Assembly (NCBI RefSeq): GCF_004341375.1 | Contig: NZ_SLXO01000013.1 | Location: 25,291-89,290, forward strand | Origin: Rhodothalassium salexigens DSM 2132 | GTDB taxonomy: Bacteria > Pseudomonadota > Alphaproteobacteria > Sphingomonadales > Rhodothalassiaceae | DNA length: 64,000 bases | Reading direction: 5' to 3' | Shown here: in pieces, positions 31,518-39,482 of the stretch | How positions within the stretch are numbered: the first letter of the stretch is position 1 | How the letters are laid out: every line of letters starts with the position of its first letter | Notes under the pieces: model-generated | What the model saw: only the letters and a program-made list of their open reading frames with translations | What the model was told of the DNA's origin: nothing | Databases searched by the model: none | Program-made: the position numbers and the translations under genes

Positions 31518-32684
31518 TTAGCGGGTTTCTTCGAACAACTCGCGGCCGATCAGCATGCGGCGGATTTCGCTGGTGCCGGCGCCGATCTCGTAGAGCTTGG
31601 CGTCGCGCAGCAGCCGGCCGGTGGGATAGTCGTTGATATAGCCGTTGCCGCCGAGCGCCTGGATCGCGTCGAGCGCCATCTGCGTGGCCTTTTCCGCGGC
31701 ATAGAGGATGCAGCCGGCGGCGTCCTTGCGCGTCGTCTCGCCCCGGTCGCAGGCCTGCGCCACCGCATAGACATAGGACCGCGCCGCGCCCCAGGTGGTG
31801 TACATGTCGGCCAGCTTACCCTGCATCAACTGAAACTCGCCGATCGGCCGGCCGAACTGCTCGCGCTCGTGCACATAAGGGATCACCGTGTCGAGACAGG
31901 CGCGCATGATGCCCAGCGGCCCGGCGGCCAGCACCACGCGCTCATAGTCGAGCCCCGACATCAGCACCCGCACGCCGCGGCCTTCGCCGCCCACCACATT
32001 GTCGGCCGGCACCCGGCAGTCCTCGAACACCAGCTCGCAGGTGTTGGAGCCGCGCATGCCGAGCTTGTCGAGCTTCTGCGCGGTCGAGAAGCCGGCGAAG
32101 TCGCGCTCGATCAGGAACGCGGTGATGCCCTTGGAGCCGGCCTCGGGGTCGGTCTTGGCATAGACCATCAGCACGTCGGCGTCGGGGCCGTTGGTGATCC
32201 ACATCTTCGAGCCGTTGAGCACGAAGCCGTCATTGGAGCGCTCGGCGCGCGTCTTCATGGACACCACGTCCGAGCCGGCGCCGGGCTCCGACATGGCCAG
32301 CGCGCCCACATGCTCGCCCGAGATCAGCTTGGGCAGATAGCGGCGCTTCTGCTGTTCCGAGCCGTTGAGCGCGATCTGGTTGACGCACAGGTTCGAGTGC
32401 GCGCCATAGGACAGCCCCACCGAGGCCGAGGCGCGCGACAGTTCCTCGACCACGATGGCGTGGGCCAGATAGCCCATGCCGGCGCCGCCATAGTCTTCCG
32501 GCACGGTGATGCCCAGCAGCCCCAACTCGCCCATGGCCGGCCACAGGTCGCGCGGGAACTCGTTGGTCTCGTCGATCTCGGCGGCGCGCGGCGCGATCTT
32601 GTCGGCGGCGAAGCGGGCCACCGTGTCGCGCAGCATGTCCAGGTCGGACCCGTGGCCGAAGGACAGGTGGGGAAAGTCGAACAT
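31518..32684 (-). CDS. ivd: Isovaleryl-CoA dehydrogenase
   Basis: 388 residues from the ATG at 32684, after GGGAG. It oxidises isovaleryl-CoA to 3-methylcrotonyl-CoA in leucine breakdown with FAD and passes electrons to ETF. The diagnostic feature is the catalytic glutamate in the IVD position, E248 in [11 protein letters not shown]; most other acyl-CoA dehydrogenases have theirs near the C-terminus. [12 protein letters not shown] (129-139) and [20 protein letters not shown] at the C-terminus are family blocks. The next enzyme, MCC alpha, lies on the same strand but 3.8 kb away. Confidence 0.93.
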   Translation of the reverse strand: MFDFPHLSFGHGSDLDMLRDTVARFAADKIAPRAAEIDETNEFPRDLWPAMGELGLLGITVPEDYGGAGMGYLAHAIVVEELSRASASVGLSYGAHSNLCVNQIALNGSEQQKRRYLPKLISGEHVGALAMSEPGAGSDVVSMKTRAERSNDGFVLNGSKMWITNGPDADVLMVYAKTDPEAGSKGITAFLIERDFAGFSTAQKLDKLGMRGSNTCELVFEDCRVPADNVVGGEGRGVRVLMSGLDYERVVLAAGPLGIMRACLDTVIPYVHEREQFGRPIGEFQLMQGKLADMYTTWGAARSYVYAVAQACDRGETTRKDAAGCILYAAEKATQMALDAIQALGGNGYINDYPTGRLLRDAKLYEIGAGTSEIRRMLIGRELFEETR

Positions 32685-33012
32685 GGCAGGGCTCCCAAAG
32701 GCGCGTGTCATTGTTGGCTTTGTCTCTACGCTGTCTCTAACCCGCACTCAAGCGTGCGCAGGCGTTGGACGCCCGGCGGGTCGGGCGGTCTGTGGGCGCT
32801 CGGGGGGCGCTCGGGGGGCGGCGCGGCGACGGCGCGGCGACGGCGCGGCTCGGGGGGGCGACGACGGGGCGCGGGGGGCTTGGCCTGGGCGCGCCGGCCG
32901 ATCGGGTTTAGGCTGGTCCGGGTGACCAACCGGACCGCCAAGACAGCCAAGACAGTCAAGACAGGCGGGGCCGGCGGGAAAGCCAAGACAGACGGGGCAG
33001 GCGGGGGCGACC
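32685..33012. other. Low-complexity intergenic region
   Basis: 328 bases between ivd (-) and a putative membrane gene (+). It consists largely of simple repeats: GGCGCTCGGG units and an 11-base CGACGGCGCGG unit within 32790-32880, then eight 9-base units at 32937-33008. No coding sequence is supported, although frames through the repeats stay open because of the high GC content. Confidence 0.6.
32937..33008 (+). repeat. Eight 9-bp tandem units ending four bases before a start codon
   Basis: Units follow a strict 9-base period: GCCAAGACA, GCCAAGACA, GTCAAGACA, GGCGGGGCC, GGCGGGAAA, GCCAAGACA, GACGGGGCA, GGCGGGGGC. Copies of the CCAAGACA type alternate with GGCGGGG types. The array directly precedes GACC and the ATG at 33013, so its last unit supplies the purine-rich ribosome site of that gene. 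Confidence 0.7.
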
Positions 33013-33555
33013 ATGGTGCAGCGGCGACACGGCGACTTGTGGGTTTATCGTCCGGCTTTGGGCGGGCGAGGCTGGCGGCCGGTGCCCCAGGGGTTGGACC
33101 GCAGCATCCGCCGGCTCGCTCACCGGCTCGGCCTGGCGTTGCTGGTCTGGGCGCTGGCGCTGCTGGGCTTGCGGGTCGGCGTCGGGCTCGGCGGCTGGCA
33201 CCGGGTGTTTCTGGGCGCCCATCTGGCGTTGATGCCCTATGCGGCGTGGCTTGGCTGGCGGGTGCTGCTGGGCCTGCATGGGCGCCCGGTGGCGGCGCTG
33301 CCGGTGGACCAGGGTGCGGGCCAGGATGCGGGGCAGGGTGCGGGCCAGGGTGCGGGGCAGGGTGCTGCGGGCACGGACGGCCGCGCCGACCCCGCCGCTG
33401 GCCGCGCGCCGGGCGATCGCTATCAGGCCGCCGCGTTTGCCGCCCTCGCGCTCGCCGTGCTCAGCCTGTGGGGGGTGGCCGCTTGGCTCGACGCCGTGGC
33501 CGGCGGTGTGGCGTTGGTCTGTGCGGGGCTCGCCGGGCGCGCCTGGCGGGGCTGA
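33013..33555 (+). CDS. Putative four-helix membrane protein, function unknown
   Basis: 180 residues from the ATG at 33013. Hydrophobic segments lie at about 40-60, 67-92, 137-155 and 158-175, in two pairs separated by a loop (about 93-136) made of Gly-Gln-Ala repeats (GQGAGQGAGQGAG). The two pairs and the Arg-rich N-terminal stretch look like real membrane topology, not chance. I do not recognise a family. The simple-repeat loop and upstream repeats suggest slippage-prone DNA. The alternative is that the frame is spurious in this very GC-rich region. Confidence 0.55.
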   Translation: MVQRRHGDLWVYRPALGGRGWRPVPQGLDRSIRRLAHRLGLALLVWALALLGLRVGVGLGGWHRVFLGAHLALMPYAAWLGWRVLLGLHGRPVAALPVDQGAGQDAGQGAGQGAGQGAAGTDGRADPAAGRAPGDRYQAAAFAALALAVLSLWGVAAWLDAVAGGVALVCAGLAGRAWRG

Positions 33556-33699
33556 GGCGCCTGATGGGGCCGGGCTGCCACCAAGCCGTCACACTCGGTC
33601 GCTAGCGTGCCGTGCCAGACCATCGGCGGGCGGTGCCGGGGCCGGTTCCTGCCGGGGCCGACCCCGGGCGTCGTGCGCCTCCGCCGCCCCGGGGTCCGT

Positions 33700-33756
33700 C
33701 CATCCGCCTGTGGCCTGCCCATCCGCCCCTGGCCCGCTTATCCGCGCGTGGCCGCC
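33700..33756 (+). repeat. Three 19-bp tandem repeats before the exoprotein gene
   Basis: Units ccatccgcctgtggcctgc (33700-33718), ccatccgcccctggcccgc (33719-33737) and ttatccgcgcgtggccgcc (33738-33756) share an ATCCGC-N3-TGGCC core. They end 21 bases before the TTG start at 33778. The 222-base gap 33556-33777 holds no other element. Confidence 0.6.
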
Positions 33757-33777
33757 CTGCCCATGAGGAGAACCGCC

Positions 33778-35040
33778 TTGGCCCGTGTTTCGCGTCGTGT
33801 CGCCGCTGTGTCGTTGGTGTCGCTGGGCCTGTGGCTGGCCCCCGGGGCGCCCGCCGGTGCTGAGCCCTTGGTGCCGGCCAAGGCCGACGGCGCGGTGCGC
33901 ATCGCCACCTTCAACGTGTCGCTCTATCGCGACGCCGCCGGCGCCCTGGTCGCCGATCTCGACGCCGGGTCCGACCAGGCCCACGCCATCGCCGAGATCA
34001 TCCAGCGGGTGCGCCCCGACGTGCTGCTGCTCAACGAGATCGACCACGACCCGCAGGGCCGCGCGGTCGCGCTGTTGCAGGAGCGCTATCTGGCCGAGCC
34101 GCACAATGGCGCCGCGCCGGTCTTCTACCCGCATCGTTTCGTGGCACCGGTCAACACCGGCCAGCCTTCGGGCCACGACCTCAACCGCGACGGCAAGGTC
34201 GACGCCCAAGGCGGTCCGGACGCCTGGGGCTATGGCGTCCACCCGGGCCAGTACGGCATGGCGGTGCTGTCCAAGCTGGCGATCGACACCGAGGCGGTGC
34301 GCACCTTCCAGCACTTTCGCTGGGCCGACATGCCGGGCGCCAAGCTGCCCGACGACCCGGCGACCGAGGCGCCGGGCGACTGGTACGGCCCTGACATCCT
34401 GCGCGCTTTGCCGCTGTCGTCGAAAAGCCATTGGGACGTGCCGCTGCGCCTGGAGGACGGCCGCGCGCTGCACCTGCTGGCCAGCCACCCGACGCCGCCG
34501 GGCTTCGACGGCCCCGAAGACCGCAACGGCCGCCGCAACCATGATGAAATCCGTCTGTGGGCCGACTATGTGACGCCGGGGGCGGCCGACTATCTCTATG
34601 ACGACCGGGGCGGGCGCGGCGGTCTGGACGACCGGGCCGCGTTCGTGATCGCCGGCGACCTGAACGCCGACCCCGACGACGGCGACGCCACCGCTGCGAT
34701 CGCCCAACTGCTCGACCATCCGCGCATCGAGACCCAGCCCGAGCCCGCGTCCGACGGCGCGGTGGCGGCAGCCCGACGCCAGGGCGGCGCCAATGACCGC
34801 CAATGGGGCGACCCGGCCACCGACACCGCCGATTTCAACGACGGCGCCCCCTCGGGCGCCGGCGGCGTCGGCAATCTGCGCGTCGACTATGTGCTGCCGG
34901 GCGGGCCGGGGGTCACCATCGTCGCCGCCGGGGTGTTCTGGCCCGACCCCGACAGCCGCGTCTTCCGCCTGGTCGGCGACTACCCCTTCCCCAGCTCCGA
35001 CCACCGCCTGGTGTGGGTGGACGTGCGGGTGGGGGAGTGA
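33778..35040 (+). CDS. Exported endonuclease/exonuclease/phosphatase family protein
   Basis: 420 residues from a TTG at 33778, chosen because GAGGAG lies 7 bases upstream, while the in-frame ATG at 33763 has no ribosome site. The start gives a signal peptide (ARVSRRVAAVSLVSLGLWLAPGAPAGA). The EEP fold follows: RIATFNVSLYR near residue 42, the metal-binding glutamate in VLLLNEIDHDP, AGDLNADPDD with the active-site Asp-Asn pair, and SSDHRLVWVDV with the catalytic histidine at the C-terminus. The substrate may be a phosphodiester, sphingolipid or phytate; not decided. It is exported, so it probably scavenges phosphate or nucleic acid. Confidence 0.85.
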   Translation: MARVSRRVAAVSLVSLGLWLAPGAPAGAEPLVPAKADGAVRIATFNVSLYRDAAGALVADLDAGSDQAHAIAEIIQRVRPDVLLLNEIDHDPQGRAVALLQERYLAEPHNGAAPVFYPHRFVAPVNTGQPSGHDLNRDGKVDAQGGPDAWGYGVHPGQYGMAVLSKLAIDTEAVRTFQHFRWADMPGAKLPDDPATEAPGDWYGPDILRALPLSSKSHWDVPLRLEDGRALHLLASHPTPPGFDGPEDRNGRRNHDEIRLWADYVTPGAADYLYDDRGGRGGLDDRAAFVIAGDLNADPDDGDATAAIAQLLDHPRIETQPEPASDGAVAAARRQGGANDRQWGDPATDTADFNDGAPSGAGGVGNLRVDYVLPGGPGVTIVAAGVFWPDPDSRVFRLVGDYPFPSSDHRLVWVDVRVGE

Positions 35041-35077
35041 TGTGTATGCATGGCTCCGCTTTTGAAGCCGATTTTCG

Positions 35078-35106
35078 TTGACACTTTACAGGCGCGGAAT
35101 TTAAGT
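35078..35106 (+). promoter_or_regulatory. Strong sigma-70-like promoter of the AT-rich gene
   Basis: A perfect TTGACA (35078-35083), 17-base spacer and TTAAGT (35101-35106) lie about 36 bases before the ATG at 35142. This is the best consensus -35 in the window and is itself in AT-rich DNA, so the gene appears to have brought its own promoter. Confidence 0.6.
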
Positions 35107-35141
35107 AAAATTGTAGCTTTTTAGAATTTTATGGTGATGAG

Positions 35142-36119
35142 ATGTATTCTGCTCGAATTGGTCCGGAAAAATTGAAATCTGGAGGCAAAAAACTGCATAT
35201 TTACTTTTGCCAAGAAATCGCAATAGACCATGGCTGGAAGCACAAAGAGGAGTTAATATTAGAGTTTGAGGGCTGGCCTGGAAAATGGAAGGGGACAGTT
35301 GGTATTAAGAAAAACAACAAGCCCTACATGCATTGTAACGTCCGTCCAGTTTCCGATCTAGAGCCTTCAAGTCTTGGGGGTAAGACTTCAGTAACTTCGT
35401 TATTGTGTGATATCGGTCTTTCGGAAAACGAATATCTGCGAGTAAATGTATTAGATAATAATAATTTGCAAATCAGGAAATTCAGTGAAGGTGGTTCTTC
35501 GGAGGTCGCAGAAAAATCAGTTTTATCTCCTGTTGTTCCTGGCTTTGTTAGTCATGAATTCAGTAAAGAGAATTATTTGCACACTAATTTTCCATTTGGA
35601 GACAAAAAAGAAATCCTTCGGCTCGCAAAGACATACTGGCAATATATAAGCGGTAAGAATCGTGAGGCTGAAAAGGAAATTGAGTTTAAAATTGTTCCGA
35701 ATTGCCAGGACAGGGGCTATTTAACTGATGAGGATTTTGAATTTATTTGCAGTTGGAAAAGCCCTAGGCCAAAAATGCATCGCCAGAGAAACACAAGTTC
35801 GGAGATTGCGAGAAAAACACATGCGGCATTAAGTGAGGTTAGTCGAAGTAAAAGTCTTGATTTTTTAGTTGAATTGAAAGGTGTTCGCTTGCGGACTGCG
35901 ACAGCAGTAATGCATTGGTTTCGTCAGCATGATACACCAATTTTAGATTATCGAGTAATTTTCTCTCTTGGAAGGCCAGAGCCATCGAATTATGAAGACA
36001 TGTTGTTTTATGACCAAATTGCAGATGAAATTATTGGAGAAGCCAAAAAAGTTGATGTTTCACTGAGAGAAATGGATCGCGCATTATGGGTTTGGGATAA
36101 AATTAAGGATAAAAAATGA
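35142..36119 (+). CDS. AT-rich foreign gene with HhH-GPD (DNA glycosylase-like) C-terminal domain
   Basis: 325 residues. The base composition is about 40% GC against about 70% around it, and codon use (AAA, ATT, TTA-type) is unlike any neighbour. Residues 1-130 form a beta-rich region that I do not recognise; 150-225 is charged and alpha-helical. From about 225 the sequence resembles the helix-hairpin-helix/GPD glycosylase fold: FLVELKGVRLRTATAVMHWF (241-260, hairpin) and then PILDYRVIFSLG (266-277), where D269 is at the catalytic aspartate position. The end MDRALWVWDK (311-320) resembles small HhH proteins of accessory regions. Base excision or DNA sensing is inference. The start codon has only a weak ribosome site. 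Confidence 0.75.
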   Translation: MYSARIGPEKLKSGGKKLHIYFCQEIAIDHGWKHKEELILEFEGWPGKWKGTVGIKKNNKPYMHCNVRPVSDLEPSSLGGKTSVTSLLCDIGLSENEYLRVNVLDNNNLQIRKFSEGGSSEVAEKSVLSPVVPGFVSHEFSKENYLHTNFPFGDKKEILRLAKTYWQYISGKNREAEKEIEFKIVPNCQDRGYLTDEDFEFICSWKSPRPKMHRQRNTSSEIARKTHAALSEVSRSKSLDFLVELKGVRLRTATAVMHWFRQHDTPILDYRVIFSLGRPEPSNYEDMLFYDQIADEIIGEAKKVDVSLREMDRALWVWDKIKDKK

Positions 36120-36172
36120 TGGTTGGGGCGCGTTTGATGTGTTGATTGCATGATTCGGCGATTTGGTTCGAA

Positions 36173-36382
36173 TTAAAGTTGCTCACGATCACGAAAGTAG
36201 TCGTCCGTCGCGCGGGGGCCGTGTCGGAACAGATCATCCCAGCGCCTGCCCCTGGGGACAATCAGCCGGCTATGGCCGACCTTAAGAATGTCCACCTGGT
36301 CGATCCCCTCGGGAAACGCGACCGCTTGGGGAAGGCGAACAATCTGGGTTTTGTCGGTGGTCGAGACGGTCGATCGGGTCAT
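36173..36382 (-). CDS. vapB: VapB-type antitoxin, no toxin partner visible
   Basis: 69 residues from the ATG at 36382, after AGGAGG. The N-terminal half is a swapped-hairpin AbrB/MazE DNA-binding fold (TDKTQIVRLPQAVAFPEG, VDILKVGHSRLIVPRG) and the C-terminal half (WDDLFRHGPRATDDYFRDREQ) is the toxin-neutralising tail, both typical of VapB. VapC should follow directly or overlap, but after the stop the minus strand is the antisense of the AT-rich gene, and no PIN-domain start (LDTN type) is seen. The toxin gene has probably been lost or displaced by the AT-rich insertion. It lies 84 bases after the MCC alpha stop codon on the same strand. Confidence 0.82.
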   Translation of the reverse strand: MTRSTVSTTDKTQIVRLPQAVAFPEGIDQVDILKVGHSRLIVPRGRRWDDLFRHGPRATDDYFRDREQL

Positions 36383-36466
36383 CTGCGCCTCCTGCACGGC
36401 AAAGCTGCCCTCCAGAATAAGGGCGCTGCTGCCGATTGCACAAGACAAGGCATGCCAGACCCGTGG

Positions 36467-38575
36467 CTATTCTCCGTCCGCCACGCTCAGCAGCACATCG
36501 CCGTCGCCCACCTGGTCGCCGGGGCGCAGGGTCAGGGCGGTGACGGTGCCGGCGCGCGGGGCGGTCAGCGTCTGTTCCATCTTCATCGCTTCCAGCACCA
36601 CGAGCGGCGCGCCCTTGGCCACCGGGTCGCCCTCTCCGACCAGGACCGCCAGCACCTTGCCCGGCATCGGCGCGCGCACCGTGCCCGGCGCCTCGGCGTC
36701 GGTGTCGGCGTCGACGCGCAGGGTGTGCCGGGTCAGCACCGCGGTGTGGCCCGCGTGGATCACCACCACCCGGTCGTCGTGCACCTGCACCGTGGCGTGG
36801 ACGCTGAGCCCGTCCACCACCGCCTCGAAGCGCTCGCCGGTCTGGCCGCGCAGGCGCACATGGGCCTCGGCCTCGACGCTGCCGGCGCCGTCGCCGTCGT
36901 CGAGCGCCACGGTCATGCGATAGCCGCCGGCATGGGGGCGGTCCGCGTCGGTGTCCCGGTCACTGCCCGGGTCGGTAGCGGTCACCGGCACCAGGGTCAG
37001 GTGGCGGCGCAGGCCGTCGGCACCCTCGAAGGTCAGGGTCTCGGCATAGGGGCGGTTGAGCCGCCAGCCGTCGACCCGGTGCCAGGGCGAGCCGGGGTCG
37101 CCTGACGCGGCGGCCAGGCCCGCCACCTGCGCGCGGCGCCGGGCGACCACGCCGAGGGCCGCCAGATAGAGCCATTCGGGCGCCGGCGCCGTGGCCGGCG
37201 GGGTCAGGTCGGCCGCGTGGCGGGCGATGAAGCCGGTGTCGATGTCGCCGGCGACGAAGGCGGGATGGTCGATCACCCGTTGCAGGAAGCTCAGATTGGT
37301 CGCCAGCCCGGCCACTTCGGTGTTGCGCAGGCCGTGGCGCAGATGGGCGAGGGCGGTGCGCCGGTCCTCGCCCCAGGCGACGATCTTGGCGAGCATGGGG
37401 TCGTAGTGCAACGTCACCCGGTCGCCCTGGCGCACGCCGGCGTCGACGCGCAGGATGCCGTCTTCGTCGGGGAACGCCAGCCGGTCGAGCCGGCCGGTGG
37501 CGGGCACGAAGTCGCGCGCCGGGTCCTCGGCGTAGAGGCGCACCTCGACCGCATAGCCGTCCATGTCGATATCGTCCTGGACCAGCGGCAGGGGCTCGCC
37601 GGCGGCAACCCGCAACTGCCATTCCACCAGGTCCTCGCCGGTGATCATCTCGGTCACCGGGTGTTCGACCTGAAGCCGGGTGTTCATCTCCATGAAATAG
37701 AACGGCGCGCCGTCGAGGCCGTTGGCCACGTCGACGATGAACTCCACCGTGCCGGCGCCCTCATAGCCGATCGCCTTGGCCGCCGCGACCGCCGCAGCCC
37801 CCATGGCCTCGCGCATCTCTTGCGGCATGCCCGGGGCGGGCGCTTCCTCGACCACCTTCTGGTGGCGGCGTTGCAGCGAACAGTCGCGCTCGAACAGCGA
37901 CACCGCGAGGCCGTAGCGGTCGGCGAACACCTGGATCTCGATGTGGCGCGGTACCTGGATGTATTTTTCCAGCAACACCACGTCGTTGCCGAAGGCGCTT
38001 CGGGCCTCGCGCCGGGCGGCGGCGAGCGCGTCGGCGAACTGGCCGGCGTCGTGGACCACGCGCATGCCCTTGCCGCCGCCGCCGGCGACCGCCTTGATCA
38101 GCAGCGGAAAGCCGATCCGCTCGGCTTCGGCGGCGAGGCTGGCGTCGCTCTGGTCGGCGCTGTGATAGCCGGGCACCACCGGCACGCCGGCCTCTTCCAT
38201 CAGCCGCTTGGCCTCGCCCTTCAGCCCCATGGCGCGGATCGCGTCGGCCGGCGGGCCGATGAAGGTCAGGCCGTTGGCCGCGCACATCTCGGCGAAGTCG
38301 GCGTTCTCGCTCAGGAAGCCATAGCCCGGGTGGATCGCCTGGGCGCCGGTGCGTCGGGCCGCGGCGACGATGGCCTCGGCCTTGAGATAGCTGTCGCCGG
38401 CCGGCGCCGGGCCGATATGAACCGCAGCGTCGGCCCGGTCGACGAAGGCGGCGTGCGCGTCGGCGTCGGAATAGACCGCCACGCAGTCGATGCCCATGGC
38501 CTGGGCGGTGCGCATGATCCGGCACGCGATCTCGCCGCGGTTGGCGATCAGGATGCGGTCGAAGACTTTGGGCAT
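36467..38575 (-). CDS. mccA: 3-methylcrotonyl-CoA carboxylase alpha subunit (biotin-containing)
   Basis: 702 residues from the ATG at 38575, with GGAGG upstream. The order is biotin carboxylase (FDRILIANRGEIACRI), ATP-grasp with KAVAGGGGKGMRVV, ERDCSLQRRHQKVVEEAP, MEMNTRLQVEHPVTE, a BT linker domain of about 150 residues with an acidic inserted loop (DGDGAGS), and the carrier domain with LEAMKMEQ (biotin on K665). Length and neighbouring ivd favour the MCC subunit for leucine breakdown over geranyl- or propionyl-CoA carboxylase; the window already has a separate PccA. The beta subunit is not found here. Confidence 0.85.
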   Translation of the reverse strand: MPKVFDRILIANRGEIACRIMRTAQAMGIDCVAVYSDADAHAAFVDRADAAVHIGPAPAGDSYLKAEAIVAAARRTGAQAIHPGYGFLSENADFAEMCAANGLTFIGPPADAIRAMGLKGEAKRLMEEAGVPVVPGYHSADQSDASLAAEAERIGFPLLIKAVAGGGGKGMRVVHDAGQFADALAAARREARSAFGNDVVLLEKYIQVPRHIEIQVFADRYGLAVSLFERDCSLQRRHQKVVEEAPAPGMPQEMREAMGAAAVAAAKAIGYEGAGTVEFIVDVANGLDGAPFYFMEMNTRLQVEHPVTEMITGEDLVEWQLRVAAGEPLPLVQDDIDMDGYAVEVRLYAEDPARDFVPATGRLDRLAFPDEDGILRVDAGVRQGDRVTLHYDPMLAKIVAWGEDRRTALAHLRHGLRNTEVAGLATNLSFLQRVIDHPAFVAGDIDTGFIARHAADLTPPATAPAPEWLYLAALGVVARRRAQVAGLAAASGDPGSPWHRVDGWRLNRPYAETLTFEGADGLRRHLTLVPVTATDPGSDRDTDADRPHAGGYRMTVALDDGDGAGSVEAEAHVRLRGQTGERFEAVVDGLSVHATVQVHDDRVVVIHAGHTAVLTRHTLRVDADTDAEAPGTVRAPMPGKVLAVLVGEGDPVAKGAPLVVLEAMKMEQTLTAPRAGTVTALTLRPGDQVGDGDVLLSVADGE

Positions 38576-38669
38576 GGGCGGCTCCCTCCTCGGGCCTCGT
38601 TTGCCGCCTTGGTAGGCGATCGGCGCCGCCAAGCCAAGGGGCGCCGGTGGCCTCGGCGTGGCGCGCGCT

Positions 38670-38697
38670 TTGTTGAACCGGCGTCCTGGCGTATGAT
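38670..38697 (+). promoter_or_regulatory. Candidate promoter of the coiled-coil gene
   Basis: TTGTTG (38670-38675) and a near-consensus TATGAT (38692-38697) with a 16-base spacer lie 23 bases before the ATG at 38721, giving a leader of about 17 bases that still contains the GGGAGG ribosome site. Confidence 0.5.
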
Positions 38698-38720
38698 GGC
38701 GGTCGAGGGAGGCTAAGCGC

Positions 38721-39482
38721 ATGACCGCCGCCGACGAGCCCGTGGGCCGGATCTTCGACACCCTGCGCGCGACGCAGTATCTGACCGAGCATGGCTGGTC
38801 CGACGATCAGGCGCGCGCGGTGGTGACCCTGTTGAGCGAGTTTCGCGACGCCGAACTGGCGACCAAGGCCGACCTCAGGCTGCAGACCCAGGAACTGCGC
38901 ACCGAAATCGCCGACCTGCGCGGCGAGGTGGCGGCGTTCAAGGCGGAGATCTCCGGCGAACTGGCGGCGTTCAAGGCGGAGGTTGCCGGCGAAATATCGG
39001 TGTTCAGGTCGGAAATCGCCGGCGAGATGGCGGCGTTTAAGTCGGAAACGGCCGGTGAGATGGCGGCCTTCAAGGCCGATCTGCTTGGCGCGATGGACGC
39101 GTTCAAGGCGGAGATCTCCGGCGAACTGGCGGCGTTCAAGGCAGAGGGTGCCGGCGAAATGTCGGTATTTAAGTCGGAAATGGCCGGCGAGATGGCGGCG
39201 TTCAGGTCGGAAATGGCCGGTGAGATGGCGACCTTCAAGGCCGATTTGCTTGGCGCGATGGACGCGTTCAAGGCGGAGATCTTCGGCGAAATGTCGGTAT
39301 TTAAGTCGGAAATGGTCGGCGAGATGGCGGCGTTTAAGTCGGAAATGACCGGCGAGGTGGACGCCTTGAAGGTCGGGTTGCGCGGTGAGATCAAGGACCT
39401 GGAATTACGCCTGACCGTGCGCCTCGGCGCCATGATCGCGGTCGCGGTGGCGCTCATTACCCTGTTCGACAAGCTGCTTTGA
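38721..39482 (+). CDS. DUF1640-like coiled-coil membrane protein with expanded 11-residue repeats
   Basis: 253 residues. The N-terminus (FDTLRATQYLTEHGWSDDQARAVVTLL, ELATKADLR) and the C-terminus (GEIKDLELRLTVRLGAMIAVAVALITLFDKLL) match the DUF1640/CCDC90-like family: a head, a coiled coil and one C-terminal membrane helix. The middle (about 68-232) is built of 15 hendecads of the form GEMAAFKSEMA, far more than the few coils usual in the family. In eukaryotes a distant relative is the mitochondrial calcium uniporter regulator; bacterial function is unknown. The start ATG follows GGGAGG. The membrane tail and regular repeat suggest a rod protruding from the inner membrane. Confidence 0.8.
   Translation: MTAADEPVGRIFDTLRATQYLTEHGWSDDQARAVVTLLSEFRDAELATKADLRLQTQELRTEIADLRGEVAAFKAEISGELAAFKAEVAGEISVFRSEIAGEMAAFKSETAGEMAAFKADLLGAMDAFKAEISGELAAFKAEGAGEMSVFKSEMAGEMAAFRSEMAGEMATFKADLLGAMDAFKAEIFGEMSVFKSEMVGEMAAFKSEMTGEVDALKVGLRGEIKDLELRLTVRLGAMIAVAVALITLFDKLL
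38922..39416 (+). repeat. 33-bp tandem repeat array (15 units) with a 165-bp higher-order duplication
   Basis: Fifteen 33-base units encode hendecads starting GE or GA. Units 2-6 (38955-39119) and units 7-11 (39120-39284) are copies of each other in the same order: GELA, GEIS/GEMS, GEMA, GEMA with ADLL, GAMD. Units 12-13 repeat the GEMS-GEMA part. The GELA and GAMD unit boundaries make the duplication exact at 165 bases. Recent unequal crossing-over or slippage is likely. Confidence 0.85.

Noticed and set aside
35000..36500. Prophage or integrative element around the AT-rich gene
   Set aside because: No integrase, transposase, tRNA attachment site or flanking repeats were seen; only one gene is AT-rich.
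38721..39482. The hendecad protein as a phage tail fibre or adhesin
   Set aside because: It has no signal peptide, collagen-like repeats or phage neighbours, and its ends fit the DUF1640 type with a C-terminal membrane helix.
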